From Haloprofundus marisrubri (GTDB taxonomy: Archaea > Halobacteriota > Halobacteria > Halobacteriales > Haloferacaceae): a DNA stretch of 64,000 nt. Position numbers and translations under genes: made by a program. The notes beneath the pieces were generated by a model. The model worked only from the letters and a program-made list of their open reading frames with translations. It searched no databases and was not told the origin of the DNA. Of this stretch, positions 42,050-50,186 are shown piece after piece (position 1 is the first letter of the stretch; each line of letters opens with the position of its first letter). The stretch covers positions 744,001 to 808,000 of the forward strand of contig NZ_LOPU01000029.1 in the NCBI RefSeq assembly GCF_001469955.1. The letters run 5' to 3'.

Positions 42050-44434
42050 TCAGGCCGGAACGTCGATGGCCTGTTCGGTCCGCCGTCGTGCCTGCGTTAT
42101 CTGACTGCCGAGACGCGCTTCGGTCGACTCCGGGAGCGCCCACGCGAGCGCGTCGAAACTCTCCGCGGAGAACGCCAGCAGGTCCGCGAGCACGCCGAGT
42201 TCTTCGCTCGCCTTCGCGGTATTCCCTTCGTCGACTCGGGCGAGAACCCGGTCGAGGAGCCGTCGACCGTGTCGCAGCAGCGCCAACAGCAGTTCCCGAA
42301 GCGGGCCGATGTCGTCGACGAGGTCTCGAACGCCTGCCAGAATCTCGTCCAGAAGCGACTGTAGGAACGTGACGAACGAACGCTTGCCGGTCTCGGGCGT
42401 GTCGATGGTGAGCGCCTCGTCGCCGGACGCGTCGTCGGTGCCTGGCGTGACGCGGAACACGCCGACCTCACCCTCGTCGTCGGTGATTTCGGCAGTGTAG
42501 GTCCCGTGGCGGTTGACGTAGAGGCCGAATCGGTCCTCGCCGTCGGGTTTCCCGTCGTACACCGGTCCGGCGACGTCCTCTTCGAATCGCACGTTGGCGA
42601 TGCCTGACTCCTCGGACGCGTCTGCACGGACTTTCACCGCCTCCTCGTTCGGGACGACGGTGACGACGCCGTCGACGCCGGCGGTGTACGTGCCGCCGTC
42701 GAACTCGAACGTCTCCGCGTACGGCGCCCGGCCAGCCCCGTTGACGGTGAGTCGATGCGACTCGTGGGTGACGCCCGACAGCGAGACGACGCCGTTCCAC
42801 GTCGGCACGGCCGTCGGGTCCTCGCTTTCGAGCAGCGCGACGCTTTCCACTCCGGACTCTCGCAGTTTCGGCGGCGTTGGCCGTGTTTCACCGTCTGGCG
42901 AATCGTCTGCACTCGATGCGTCGCCGTCGCTCGCTTCGTCCTCGGTCGCGTCGCCGGTCTGCGTGTCTTCGCCGTTCGCCGTCGTCTCGTCTCGCTCCTC
43001 GGGCGGCCGCGTCGTCAACTCGCGGACGACGCCGACGACGCGGTCCGTGGTGGCTTCGTCTTCGACAGGACCGTAACGCTCGGCGAGCGTCTGTCGGTGC
43101 TGCGGGTCGGTGATGTCGACGGTCGGGTCCGAAAATCGCGGTTGCGTCCACGGGGCCGTCGTCGCGGTGAGATGGTGTGCGAACTCGTCTTCGACGAACT
43201 GCGGCACGGTGAACTCGTAGCTCAACTGCGGTCCGGTGAAGCCGTCGATGTGGCGGAGTTCCTCGATAGAGACGAGGTCGTAGCCGACGTCGAGGCCGAG
43301 GCGATTCTCGGCGTCGAAGCCGAACGAGAGGCCGTTCTCCCGAAGCGGGATGCCGTCCGGCGGGGTCGCCAGTTCGGCGAAACTGTGGACGACCAGCGAC
43401 CCCGACAGCAGGTCGTTTTCGGAGACGTTCGGGAGCTTCTCGTGGTCGTACAGCGGCGCACCGTCGAGTTCCGGAACGACGTACGGTAGGCGAAGGCCCT
43501 CGTCTCGGGGAAGACCGTACGCCGCCGGAATGCCCACCGCCCGGTCGCCGATTTCGACCGCCTCGTTCGTGATATCGGCGATGAAGCCGTCACCGGCGAG
43601 TCGTTGAAACGACCGCGGGCGGTCGTTGACTCCGAGCGCGCTGGCGTGAGAGCCGACCTCCGAGAGGACGTTCGGTCGCGGGGCTTCCGGGTCGACGAAC
43701 TCGTTGTTCGGCACTGCGTCCGAGTGTGCGCTGCCCGTGTACAACACCGGCTCGCCGCTCTCGCGGTCGACGAACACCTGAAACAGTTCCCAGTCGTGCC
43801 AGTGGAAGTTCGTCGTGAACTGGTCGAACGCCGAGTAGAGCCAGTACTGGACGACGGAAAGCGGCGAGTCCCGGTACTCGACGACGTTGTAGAACACCGT
43901 CGGTGCCGGCGGTGTGTCGGTCTCCCGGTGGTCGGCGGTGTAGCCGTCAAGCACGTCGAAGCCGTCGACGACGACGTCGCCGTCGCGGTCGCTCTCGTAA
44001 CGCCGTGGGTCGGTCGGATACCACAGTTCGCGCCGGTCGAAGTGGACGTCCGGTGCGAACTGCTCGACGAGCGCCCGCTGTTCGGACGCCGCGGCCGGGT
44101 CTGACGAGGTGTCAGGAAGGTCGACAGGGCCGAGTCCCTCCTCGTTCTCGTCCGACGAAAGCACCGCCCCGGCGGCCGTCCCGCCGCTAACCGTGAGCGC
44201 GAGGGCGCCGAGTTTCAACAGGTCGCGTCGTTCGACGCCGCCGCTCTCGGCCGATTGAGTATCTCTGTCGTCGCTGGCTTGCGTCTGGTCCACTGCGCGT
44301 CCGCCGTCCGGCGGTCGTTCTCCCGGGGTCGCCGTTTCGTCGACAGGGTTCGACTCGTCGCCCGATAACGGCCGCTCACTCCGGTTCTTCGTCGCTCTCT
44401 CACCTCGGTCATCTCGTCGGTCGTCGTCGGACAT
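42050..44434 (-). CDS. Tat-exported Vps62/NPP1-like protein with C-terminal helical domain
   Basis: The product has 794 residues. A polar acidic leader of 67 residues precedes a twin-Arg motif ERRDLLKLGALALTVSGGTAAG (Arg69-Arg70), so Tat export is likely. Residues 115-470 resemble the Vps62/DUF946 and NPP1 groups: FAPDVHFDRRELWYPTDPRRY, HWHDWELFQVFVD (211-223), VLYTGSAHSDA and GSHAS. HWHDWE recalls the metal-binding GHRHDWE of necrosis-inducing proteins. An acidic linker, a beta-rich domain (about 560-670) and a helical C-terminus follow. Its biochemical role in archaea is unknown. Confidence 0.68.
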   Translation of the reverse strand: MSDDDRRDDRGERATKNRSERPLSGDESNPVDETATPGERPPDGGRAVDQTQASDDRDTQSAESGGVERRDLLKLGALALTVSGGTAAGAVLSSDENEEGLGPVDLPDTSSDPAAASEQRALVEQFAPDVHFDRRELWYPTDPRRYESDRDGDVVVDGFDVLDGYTADHRETDTPPAPTVFYNVVEYRDSPLSVVQYWLYSAFDQFTTNFHWHDWELFQVFVDRESGEPVLYTGSAHSDAVPNNEFVDPEAPRPNVLSEVGSHASALGVNDRPRSFQRLAGDGFIADITNEAVEIGDRAVGIPAAYGLPRDEGLRLPYVVPELDGAPLYDHEKLPNVSENDLLSGSLVVHSFAELATPPDGIPLRENGLSFGFDAENRLGLDVGYDLVSIEELRHIDGFTGPQLSYEFTVPQFVEDEFAHHLTATTAPWTQPRFSDPTVDITDPQHRQTLAERYGPVEDEATTDRVVGVVRELTTRPPEERDETTANGEDTQTGDATEDEASDGDASSADDSPDGETRPTPPKLRESGVESVALLESEDPTAVPTWNGVVSLSGVTHESHRLTVNGAGRAPYAETFEFDGGTYTAGVDGVVTVVPNEEAVKVRADASEESGIANVRFEEDVAGPVYDGKPDGEDRFGLYVNRHGTYTAEITDDEGEVGVFRVTPGTDDASGDEALTIDTPETGKRSFVTFLQSLLDEILAGVRDLVDDIGPLRELLLALLRHGRRLLDRVLARVDEGNTAKASEELGVLADLLAFSAESFDALAWALPESTEARLGSQITQARRRTEQAIDVPA

Positions 44435-44522
44435 GGAGCTCGATTTGCTCGGCGTTTCAGACCGTTCGTTATGACTTTGTTGGTCACAGTAGCGTTGGCC
44501 GGCGACTGCTCGGATGCAAAGG

Positions 44523-44530
44523 CTAGTTAC
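44523..44530 (+). promoter_or_regulatory. TATA box of gpmI
   Basis: CTAGTTAC is 23-30 bases before ATG 44553. It lies inside the longer open frame from 44514, so translation must start at 44553. Confidence 0.5.
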
Positions 44531-44552
44531 CGTCGAAAGCGAACCCACGGGT

Positions 44553-46067
44553 ATGCAGGCTGCACTCGTCGTTCTCGACGGCTGGGGACTCGGCGACCAC
44601 GACCGAAGAGACGCTGTCAAGGCCGCGAAGACGCCGAACTTCGACCGAATCAGCGAACAGGGTGCGTACGGCACGCTCGACGTGAGCGGCCGCCGCGTCG
44701 GTCTGCCGGACGGGCAGATGGGCAACAGCGAAGTCGGCCACCTCAACATCGGCAGCGGTCGGGTGGTCAAGCAGGCGTACACCCGAATCAACGACAGTGT
44801 CGACGACGGGTCGTTCTACGAGAACAGCGTTCTCGTGGACGCGTTCGACTACGCCGACGAACACGACGGCCGCGTTCACTTCATGGGTCTCGTCAGCGAC
44901 GGCGGTGTCCACTCCGACCAAGAACACCTCTACGCACTCATCGAGGCGGCGGCGGACTACGGCGTCGAAGCGGTGACGCACGCGTTCACCGACGGCCGCG
45001 ACACCGACCCGAAAGGCGGGGCCGACTACCTCGCGTCGCTCGAAAGCGTCACCGCCGACCACGGCACCGGCGAGGTAGCGACGGTTTCGGGCCGCTACTA
45101 CGCGATGGACCGCGACCAGAACTGGGAACGGACGAAGCTCGCCTACGACGCCATCGTGAACCGAGACGCCGAACACGAGGCGCTCTCGGCGGTCGAGGCG
45201 GTCGAACAGTCATACGAACGCGACGACACCGACGAGTTCGTCGAACCGACGCTCGTCGAAGGCGGGCCGGCGCTCGCAGACGGCGACGCGGTGTTTTTCT
45301 TCAACTTCCGCTCGGACCGCGCGCGCCAACTCGTCCGGATGCTCGGCGACGTGCGACCGGAGTGGTCGGTCGAAACCACACCCCCGGAGATTCATCTGGC
45401 GACGATGACCCAGTACGACAAGACGTTCGACTTTCCGGTGGCGTTCCCGCCGAACCAACCGCGGAACACGCTCGGGGAAGTGCTCGCGGACACCGGCCTC
45501 ACGCAGCTCCGACTCGCCGAATCCGAGAAGTACGCCCACGTGACGTACTTCCTCAACGGCGGCCGCGAAGTCGAGTTCGAAGGCGAGACTCGGCGCATCG
45601 TCGAGAGTCCCGACGTGCCGACGTACGACGCGACGCCCGCAATGAGCGCCGAGGAAGTGACCGACACGGCGCTGTCGGTCATCGAATCCGACGACCCGGA
45701 CGTGCTCGTGCTCAACTACGCGAATCCGGACATGGTCGGTCACACCGGTGACTTCGACGCTGCCGTTGCGGCCGTCGAAGCCGTCGACGAACAACTGGGC
45801 CGACTACTCGACGGGGTGACGGCCGCCGGCGGGCACGCGCTCGTCACCGCCGACCACGGCAACGCAGACGACATGGGGACCCCCGAGGCTCCGCACACGG
45901 CGCACACGTACAACCCGGTTCCGCTCGTTTATCTCTCCCCGGCGGGCGACGACGGGGGGAAACAGGTTCGAGCGGGCGGCTCGCTTTGTGACCTCGCGCC
46001 GACGCTGCTGTCGCTCGTCGGCGTCGAGCAACCCTCGGAGATGACGGGCGAATCGCTTCTGGAGTAG
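44553..46067 (+). CDS. gpmI: Phosphoglycerate mutase, 2,3-bisphosphoglycerate-independent
   Basis: The product has 504 residues, the usual length. It interconverts 3- and 2-phosphoglycerate. VVLDGWGLG gives the first metal Asp; QMGNSEVGHLNIGSGR has the phosphorylated catalytic Ser; TDGRDTDP and FFFNFRSDRARQL bind substrate; NPDMVGHTGD and TADHGNADDM complete the two-metal alkaline-phosphatase-type site. The bacterial-type GpmI (not the archaeal ApgM) is usual in haloarchaea. The start is ATG 44553, set by the TATA box and by MQAALVVLDGW. Confidence 0.96.
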   Translation: MQAALVVLDGWGLGDHDRRDAVKAAKTPNFDRISEQGAYGTLDVSGRRVGLPDGQMGNSEVGHLNIGSGRVVKQAYTRINDSVDDGSFYENSVLVDAFDYADEHDGRVHFMGLVSDGGVHSDQEHLYALIEAAADYGVEAVTHAFTDGRDTDPKGGADYLASLESVTADHGTGEVATVSGRYYAMDRDQNWERTKLAYDAIVNRDAEHEALSAVEAVEQSYERDDTDEFVEPTLVEGGPALADGDAVFFFNFRSDRARQLVRMLGDVRPEWSVETTPPEIHLATMTQYDKTFDFPVAFPPNQPRNTLGEVLADTGLTQLRLAESEKYAHVTYFLNGGREVEFEGETRRIVESPDVPTYDATPAMSAEEVTDTALSVIESDDPDVLVLNYANPDMVGHTGDFDAAVAAVEAVDEQLGRLLDGVTAAGGHALVTADHGNADDMGTPEAPHTAHTYNPVPLVYLSPAGDDGGKQVRAGGSLCDLAPTLLSLVGVEQPSEMTGESLLE

Positions 46068-46266
46068 ATAGTAGGGCTGGCAGGCGGCGGAATCGACGAA
46101 CCACCACAGTTCGTGACACTCGTTCGTGACCGGTCCGTCGCACAACCGCCTCGACCGGGTCACGACTGCGTTCAGCGCACGCGAACGACTGGTCGCCTTC
46201 TCAGGGATAAAACTGCGGCCGAACGGGAGTGGGTAGTCGGTGAGGGTTCTCGGAGGTCGGTACGCG

Positions 46267-46926
46267 TTATCGGAGTTTGAGTCGGAGCCTGACGTTCCGC
46301 TCGGACGCGTAACGGTACAGCGGCCCCGCGAGGAGCAGAACGCCAACGACGGCGGCGGCCGCGAGGAGTCGAACGTCGAACACGCCGGTCAGCGAGTCCG
46401 TGGTGAGCGCACCCAGCGACCCGCCGACCAGCATCCCACCGACCACCCACGGCGTCTCACCGACCGCCGTGCCGACGAGATACGAGCGAAGTCGAACGTC
46501 GGCGATGCCCGCGCCGATAGAGACGATGTCCGACGGTGCCGGAAAGAGGCGGCTGGCGGCGACGCTCCGCACGTCACCGGTCGTATCGACGAAGCGTTCA
46601 CTGGCGGCGGCGAACCGACCGCTGTCGCCGCGGATGTACTGTCCGAAAAAGTACGGCGGCACACTGCTCACGACGACGAGCGCGAGCGCGACGGGCATCC
46701 AGACGAGCTCTTGCGTGTAGCCGACGACGACCGCCAGAAGCGTCGTCGGCCACGCCAACACCGGACGGACGAGTGCAACGAGGGTCAGCACGACGACGAA
46801 CCGAACCGGGTCGGCGGCGACCCACCGGAGGCGCTCGAACAGCGTCTCCGGGGAGACGAGCCACGCGGCGACGGCGGCGACGAGTGCGACGAGCGCCGTC
46901 GAGGCGAGAAACGTTCGACGCGACAC
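46267..46926 (-). CDS. TVP38/TMEM64-family membrane protein
   Basis: The product has 219 residues from GTG 46926. Six hydrophobic stretches surround the SNARE-associated/DedA-like core: RPVLAWPTTLLAVVVGYTQEL and the RLFPAPSDIVSIGAGIADVRLRSYLVGTAVGETPW region, which matches the conserved re-entrant loop of the family. These proteins are thought to act in lipid scrambling or transport. The GTG abuts the stop of a 17-codon frame, described separately. Confidence 0.8.
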   Translation of the reverse strand: MSRRTFLASTALVALVAAVAAWLVSPETLFERLRWVAADPVRFVVVLTLVALVRPVLAWPTTLLAVVVGYTQELVWMPVALALVVVSSVPPYFFGQYIRGDSGRFAAASERFVDTTGDVRSVAASRLFPAPSDIVSIGAGIADVRLRSYLVGTAVGETPWVVGGMLVGGSLGALTTDSLTGVFDVRLLAAAAVVGVLLLAGPLYRYASERNVRLRLKLR

Positions 46927-46980
46927 TCAGAGACACCGCTCCGTGACGTGTTCGGCCACTGGTCTGGCGTCGTAGTCCAT
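46927..46980 (-). CDS. Possible 17-residue leader peptide before the TVP38-like gene
   Basis: ATG 46980 begins MDYDARPVAEHVTERCL and ends at TGA, which is immediately followed by the GTG of the TVP38-like gene. A TATA-like GGTTTGA lies about 24-30 bases before the ATG, so a leaderless transcript would start here, and the TVP38-like protein would be made by termination-reinitiation. Coding is unproven. Confidence 0.3.
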   Translation of the reverse strand: MDYDARPVAEHVTERCL

Positions 46981-47117
46981 ACGACCGATTCACCGTCCGT
47001 CGTCAAACCGCTTGTGCCATACATCGTCGGGCATCGAAACCGCAACCTCCCGTGAACGGCCGTTCCTCGCGGCGTACAGAGCAATCGTTAACTCCGACGG
47101 CGCGGAATCCGCAGAGC

Positions 47118-47516
47118 GTGCCCGACGGACCGAACGAGTCGGATGGCCTCGCGGCGACCCGCAGCGAGCGCATCGAACTCGCCCTCGAACTACTCGCCCA
47201 CCTCGAACACGACGAGTTGGAGCTTCCGGCGGTCATCGACCGTATCGAGACGGTGACGACGGACCCGACGACGACCCGTGACATCCTCGACGAAGCCGAG
47301 AAACGCGGTATCATCGACCGCGACGGCGCAACGATTCGGACGCGCCGCGGCGGGACGTTCGTCCGCTTCGAGAGTCAAGTCGTCACGCGCGAGGGCGAGT
47401 TCGACTGCCGCCGCTGCGGCGCGTCGATATCGACAGGTCACTTCGTCCGCTTCGAGGCGGGCGAGTTGGGGCCGTTCGGCTCGTCGTGTATCAGGAAAGT
47501 CACCGGTAGAGAGTGA
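47118..47516 (+). CDS. DUF5830-like protein with winged helix and zinc-ribbon end
   Basis: The product has 132 residues from GTG 47118. The N-terminal half is a winged-helix-like region (RIELALELLAHLEHDELELPAVIDRIETV, TTRDILDEAEKRGIIDRDG). The C-terminal half carries DCRRCGASISTGHFVRFEAGELGPFGSSCIRKV with Cys-x2-Cys and one further Cys, possibly a zinc site completed by His. This matches the haloarchaeal DUF5830 family, of unknown role, perhaps a nucleic-acid binding protein. A TATA-like GTTAACT lies about 27-33 bases upstream and supports the start. Confidence 0.75.
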   Translation: MPDGPNESDGLAATRSERIELALELLAHLEHDELELPAVIDRIETVTTDPTTTRDILDEAEKRGIIDRDGATIRTRRGGTFVRFESQVVTREGEFDCRRCGASISTGHFVRFEAGELGPFGSSCIRKVTGRE

Positions 47517-47560
47517 GCGTTCGGGCCAGAGGCCGAGCGCGAGTGAATCGGGTCGCGTGT

Positions 47561-48727
47561 TTACCGACCGCGGCTGAGTTCGTCGATGAGTCGCTCGATG
47601 AGTTCGGCTTGTCGCTGCAGTTCCTCGTTCTGTTGTTCGACCGTCTCGGTCAGGGTCGTCAGTTGCGCCCGTAGCTCCGCGATATCGTCGTTCGCGGCGG
47701 TAGCTGTCGATGCTGACTCGGTCGCCGGTTCAGGAACCGCCGTCTCCGGTGACGCCGACGCCGGCGCGGATGTCTCGGCGGCCGCCGAGTCGTCGCTGGC
47801 CGACTCGAATCCCGACCCCTCGAACGTCGACGACTCGGCAGCGCCCATCTGCGTCGTCGACGTCGCGGAGGCGGCCGACTGTGACTCGGCGGCGGTACCG
47901 GCGCTGCCGGTGACTTCCTTCGGCGTGTCGGCGGAGTCGTCGCCGAGGTCCACCGGGTCGTCCGGTCGCGTCGCGTTCTTCGGTTTCTCGCTCAACTCGG
48001 TCGGGTTGGCTTTCAGCGGTGCGGGGCCGTCGCCGAAGGAGACGTTCTTTCGGTCCTGTGTCGGTTCGGCTTCGGATTCTCTGGCTTTCGCCTTCCGGAA
48101 GGCGTCGAGCGACGGCACCTCGTGGTAGGTACAGAGCGCGTCGGTCAGCGTCTCGCGGACCGCCCGGGCCTCGTCGTTCGGCGCTTTGAACCGCTCTTGA
48201 CGGCTGCCGAGCGTGAGTACGACGGAGGTTGCGACGCTTCCGTCCTCGAACGTGAGGTCGGTCACGTCCGCGTAGTGGTACTCCTCGAAGTCTTCGTCCC
48301 AGACGGGTGCGCCGATATGTTTGACGACTCGGTTGCTCGTGACGACCAACGTGAGTTCGCTGAATCGGAACGTCTGCTTGACCGTCTCGCCGGGGTCAGT
48401 GATACCGGTGGCGCTGAGGATGCCGGCGAGCACGGGGTGGAGGGCGTCCTGCAGCCGTTTCGACGGAATCGAAAAGGACTGCTCGCCGTCGAGGCCGTAG
48501 TCGAGCGTCACCGTCGCTTTCCGGGAAGTGCGCCCGCCTTCGGAGACGGAGATGCGTTCGGCGTCGTGCGGATACTGTTCGACGGATTCGTCCGAGAGCA
48601 AGCCCTCGGAGCGATAGATGAGCGTTCGCGTCGGCGTGACGAACAGTCCGTCCTCGCCGCCGAGGCTCACCCGGGCGGCGACTGGTTCGTCGTCCAGTTC
48701 GGTCTGGACGAGTTCCGGCAGGCTCAT
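47561..48727 (-). CDS. DUF7115-like protein with C-terminal coiled coil
   Basis: The product has 388 residues. Residues 1-225 are beta-rich with a duplicated PH/GRAM-like pattern (VSLGGEDGLFVTPTRTLIYR and FRFSELTLVVTSNRVVKHIG). This is followed by a disordered Ser/Ala/Asp-rich linker of about 110 residues and a final coiled coil (DDIAELRAQLTTLTETVEQQNEELQRQAELIERL in part). The design suggests a scaffold that oligomerises through its tail. The family name DUF7115 is from memory and not verified. ATG 48727 is the family-typical MSLPELVQ. Confidence 0.65.
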   Translation of the reverse strand: MSLPELVQTELDDEPVAARVSLGGEDGLFVTPTRTLIYRSEGLLSDESVEQYPHDAERISVSEGGRTSRKATVTLDYGLDGEQSFSIPSKRLQDALHPVLAGILSATGITDPGETVKQTFRFSELTLVVTSNRVVKHIGAPVWDEDFEEYHYADVTDLTFEDGSVATSVVLTLGSRQERFKAPNDEARAVRETLTDALCTYHEVPSLDAFRKAKARESEAEPTQDRKNVSFGDGPAPLKANPTELSEKPKNATRPDDPVDLGDDSADTPKEVTGSAGTAAESQSAASATSTTQMGAAESSTFEGSGFESASDDSAAAETSAPASASPETAVPEPATESASTATAANDDIAELRAQLTTLTETVEQQNEELQRQAELIERLIDELSRGR

Positions 48728-48858
48728 GAGATGGGTGTCCCGGTCCCGGGTGATAAATTCAGGGGGTGCAGCGACGAACGCGAATCGCGATGTGAAACCG
48801 CCACACGGTGGACTGATATGGGAAGCTTCAATAGTCTCATCGGACAAGATGGGAGTGA

Positions 48859-49007
48859 GCCCGGGTGGCTTAGCTGGACATAGCGCCGCACTCATAGGGT
48901 TCTGAGATTCGGTGCGGTATCGCCTTGGAAGCCTCCGCCCCATGGGGCCTGCCGAGCCTCTGACCTGGGATATGCGGAGATCGTGGGTTCGGAGCCCACC
49001 CCGGGCA
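48859..49007 (+). tRNA. Elongator tRNA-Met (CAU) with a 75-base intron
   Basis: Exons are 48859-48896 and 48972-49007. Acceptor GCCCGGG/CCCGGGC and A73 pair fully; anticodon stem CCGCA/TGCGG and loop CTCATA|A give CAU. The intron (48897-48971) folds as a bulge-helix-bulge: CUCA (32-35) pairs with UGGG, leaving 3-base bulges UA|G and AU|A cut by the splicing endonuclease. The T-loop reads TTCGGAG, with G instead of the almost invariant A58. CCA is not encoded. TTCAATAG about 25-31 bases upstream is a TATA-like box. Confidence 0.93.
48897..48971 (+). other. Intron of tRNA-Met
   Basis: Exactly 75 bases lie between A37 and A38, the canonical position. GGUU (48898-48901) pairs with GACC (48962-48965) to continue the helix beyond the 5' bulge. 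I see no box C/D pair that would make it a guide RNA such as the tRNA-Trp intron of haloarchaea. Confidence 0.85.
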
Positions 49008-49431
49008 TTTCTGTTGTCGACCACACACCGAGCCGCTGCTCGGTCTATACGAAGCAGTTCGCTCCGAGCGATAGCTGATACTCCCGAGAGCGATTCCGAA
49101 GCGAAAAGCGATAGACGGCGTCCGACGCCGTCTCCCCACTAAAGCACAAAACGCCGGGCGCTGACACACCCCCGGACTCTGACACACCACGGCGACCGGT
49201 CACGGTCGCCATCGAGCGCCACCCGGTAGGCGTGGTATACACGTCCGGGCAGCGACTCTAACAGTTCATACCGACGCTACCCCCATAGTATTGAACTCCA
49301 TACCGCACCCCCGAAAACGCCGAACCACCCGTTAAACCGGGTTTGGCGGCTACTAAATCACGTTTTACGGGACAGCGCTATCTCCGGCGTCGGGCCGGGA
49401 ACGGTCGAGAATCCACGTAGAAATCTGTCAC
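49008..49431. other. 424-base intergenic region without genes; strong hairpin inside
   Basis: No plausible protein is encoded. It holds a perfect 9-bp stem with three-base loop at 49113-49133, a smaller hairpin ACCCG-TTAAAC-CGGGT near 49328-49343, and several T/A-rich short tracts. The right edge meets the stop of the Spo0M-like gene. Confidence 0.6.
49113..49133. repeat. Perfect 9-bp inverted repeat with CCG loop
   Basis: AGACGGCGT-CCG-ACGCCGTCT would form a very stable hairpin in RNA from either strand. It lies about 105 bases after tRNA-Met, in a gene-free region; a transcription-stop or RNA-processing role is possible. Confidence 0.75.
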
Positions 49432-50169
49432 TTACGCCTGTTCTTCGATGGCCGACCGAACCTGTTCGAGAATCACATCAGGGTCGTCGTCAGTCACGGT
49501 GAACTGTGTCTTTCGCTCGTCGGTGTCGGCGAGTTCGCTCAGCAGACCACCGCGGCGGTCGATTTCCGCGTAGACGGTGAGGCCGTCACTGTCGGGCAGA
49601 CAGACGAGTTCGACTTCGTCGAGCGACTCGGCGAACGGTCCCGACTGGGGTCTGTACTCGAACTCCTGGACGAACCGTCGGCCCGCCGAGTACCGGCCGT
49701 ACGGGTCCGCCTCGCAGTCGGCGGCGTGCAGCGAGAAGCCGAGTTGCTCCATCGCGTCGAAGAGCGCGGCCATCTGTGGCGTCGGTTGCACGTCGAGGCC
49801 GTCTCTGTCGCCGGGGTCGACCGCCCAGTCGATGTCGAGTTCCGTCTCGATCCACACCTCGATGCCGCCGACGGTGACGGGCGTCTCGTACGGGATGTCG
49901 AGCGTGACCGGCCGAACCTCGTCTTGGTTCGCGGCGATAGTCAGTTCCTCGGCCAGCGTCAACCGGTCGATAGTCGTCGTCTCGTGTCCGTCCTCGGTCC
50001 GATAGCGTGTCTTCACCGCAAACACCATCTGTCCGACGCGCTGTTCGCTCGCGCCACCGTGGATGTGGACTTCCGCGTCCACCGACTGTCCAGGAATCAC
50101 TGTCGCGGAGGGGAGGACTGTATCGACCGTCGCAGAACCAATTCCGATTCTCGCAAGGACGTTCCTCAT
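49432..50169 (-). CDS. Spo0M (sporulation-control)-like arrestin-fold protein
   Basis: The product has 245 residues. MRNVLARIGIGSATVDTVLPS..., then GQSVDAEVHIHGGASEQ and QRVGQMVFAVKTRYRTEDG are characteristic of Spo0M/SpoOM proteins, which have an arrestin-like beta-sandwich. DYAVD-type segment ELDIDWAVDPGDRDGLDVQP links the two halves. In Bacillus, Spo0M affects differentiation and the cytoskeleton; in non-sporulating haloarchaea the role is unknown. It lies 17 bases after a histidine kinase gene in the same direction, so both are probably co-transcribed. Confidence 0.85.
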   Translation of the reverse strand: MRNVLARIGIGSATVDTVLPSATVIPGQSVDAEVHIHGGASEQRVGQMVFAVKTRYRTEDGHETTTIDRLTLAEELTIAANQDEVRPVTLDIPYETPVTVGGIEVWIETELDIDWAVDPGDRDGLDVQPTPQMAALFDAMEQLGFSLHAADCEADPYGRYSAGRRFVQEFEYRPQSGPFAESLDEVELVCLPDSDGLTVYAEIDRRGGLLSELADTDERKTQFTVTDDDPDVILEQVRSAIEEQA

Positions 50170-50186
50170 TCTGTGTAGGCGAACTC

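Noticed and set aside
48897-48971. Box C/D guide RNA in the tRNA-Met intron, as in haloarchaeal tRNA-Trp
   Set aside because: No recognisable C (RUGAUGA) and D (CUGA) pair with internal C'/D' copies at suitable spacing.
47561-49024. Extended start of the DUF7115-like gene through tRNA-Met
   Set aside because: The extension reads antisense through a perfect tRNA gene; ATG 48727 is the natural start.
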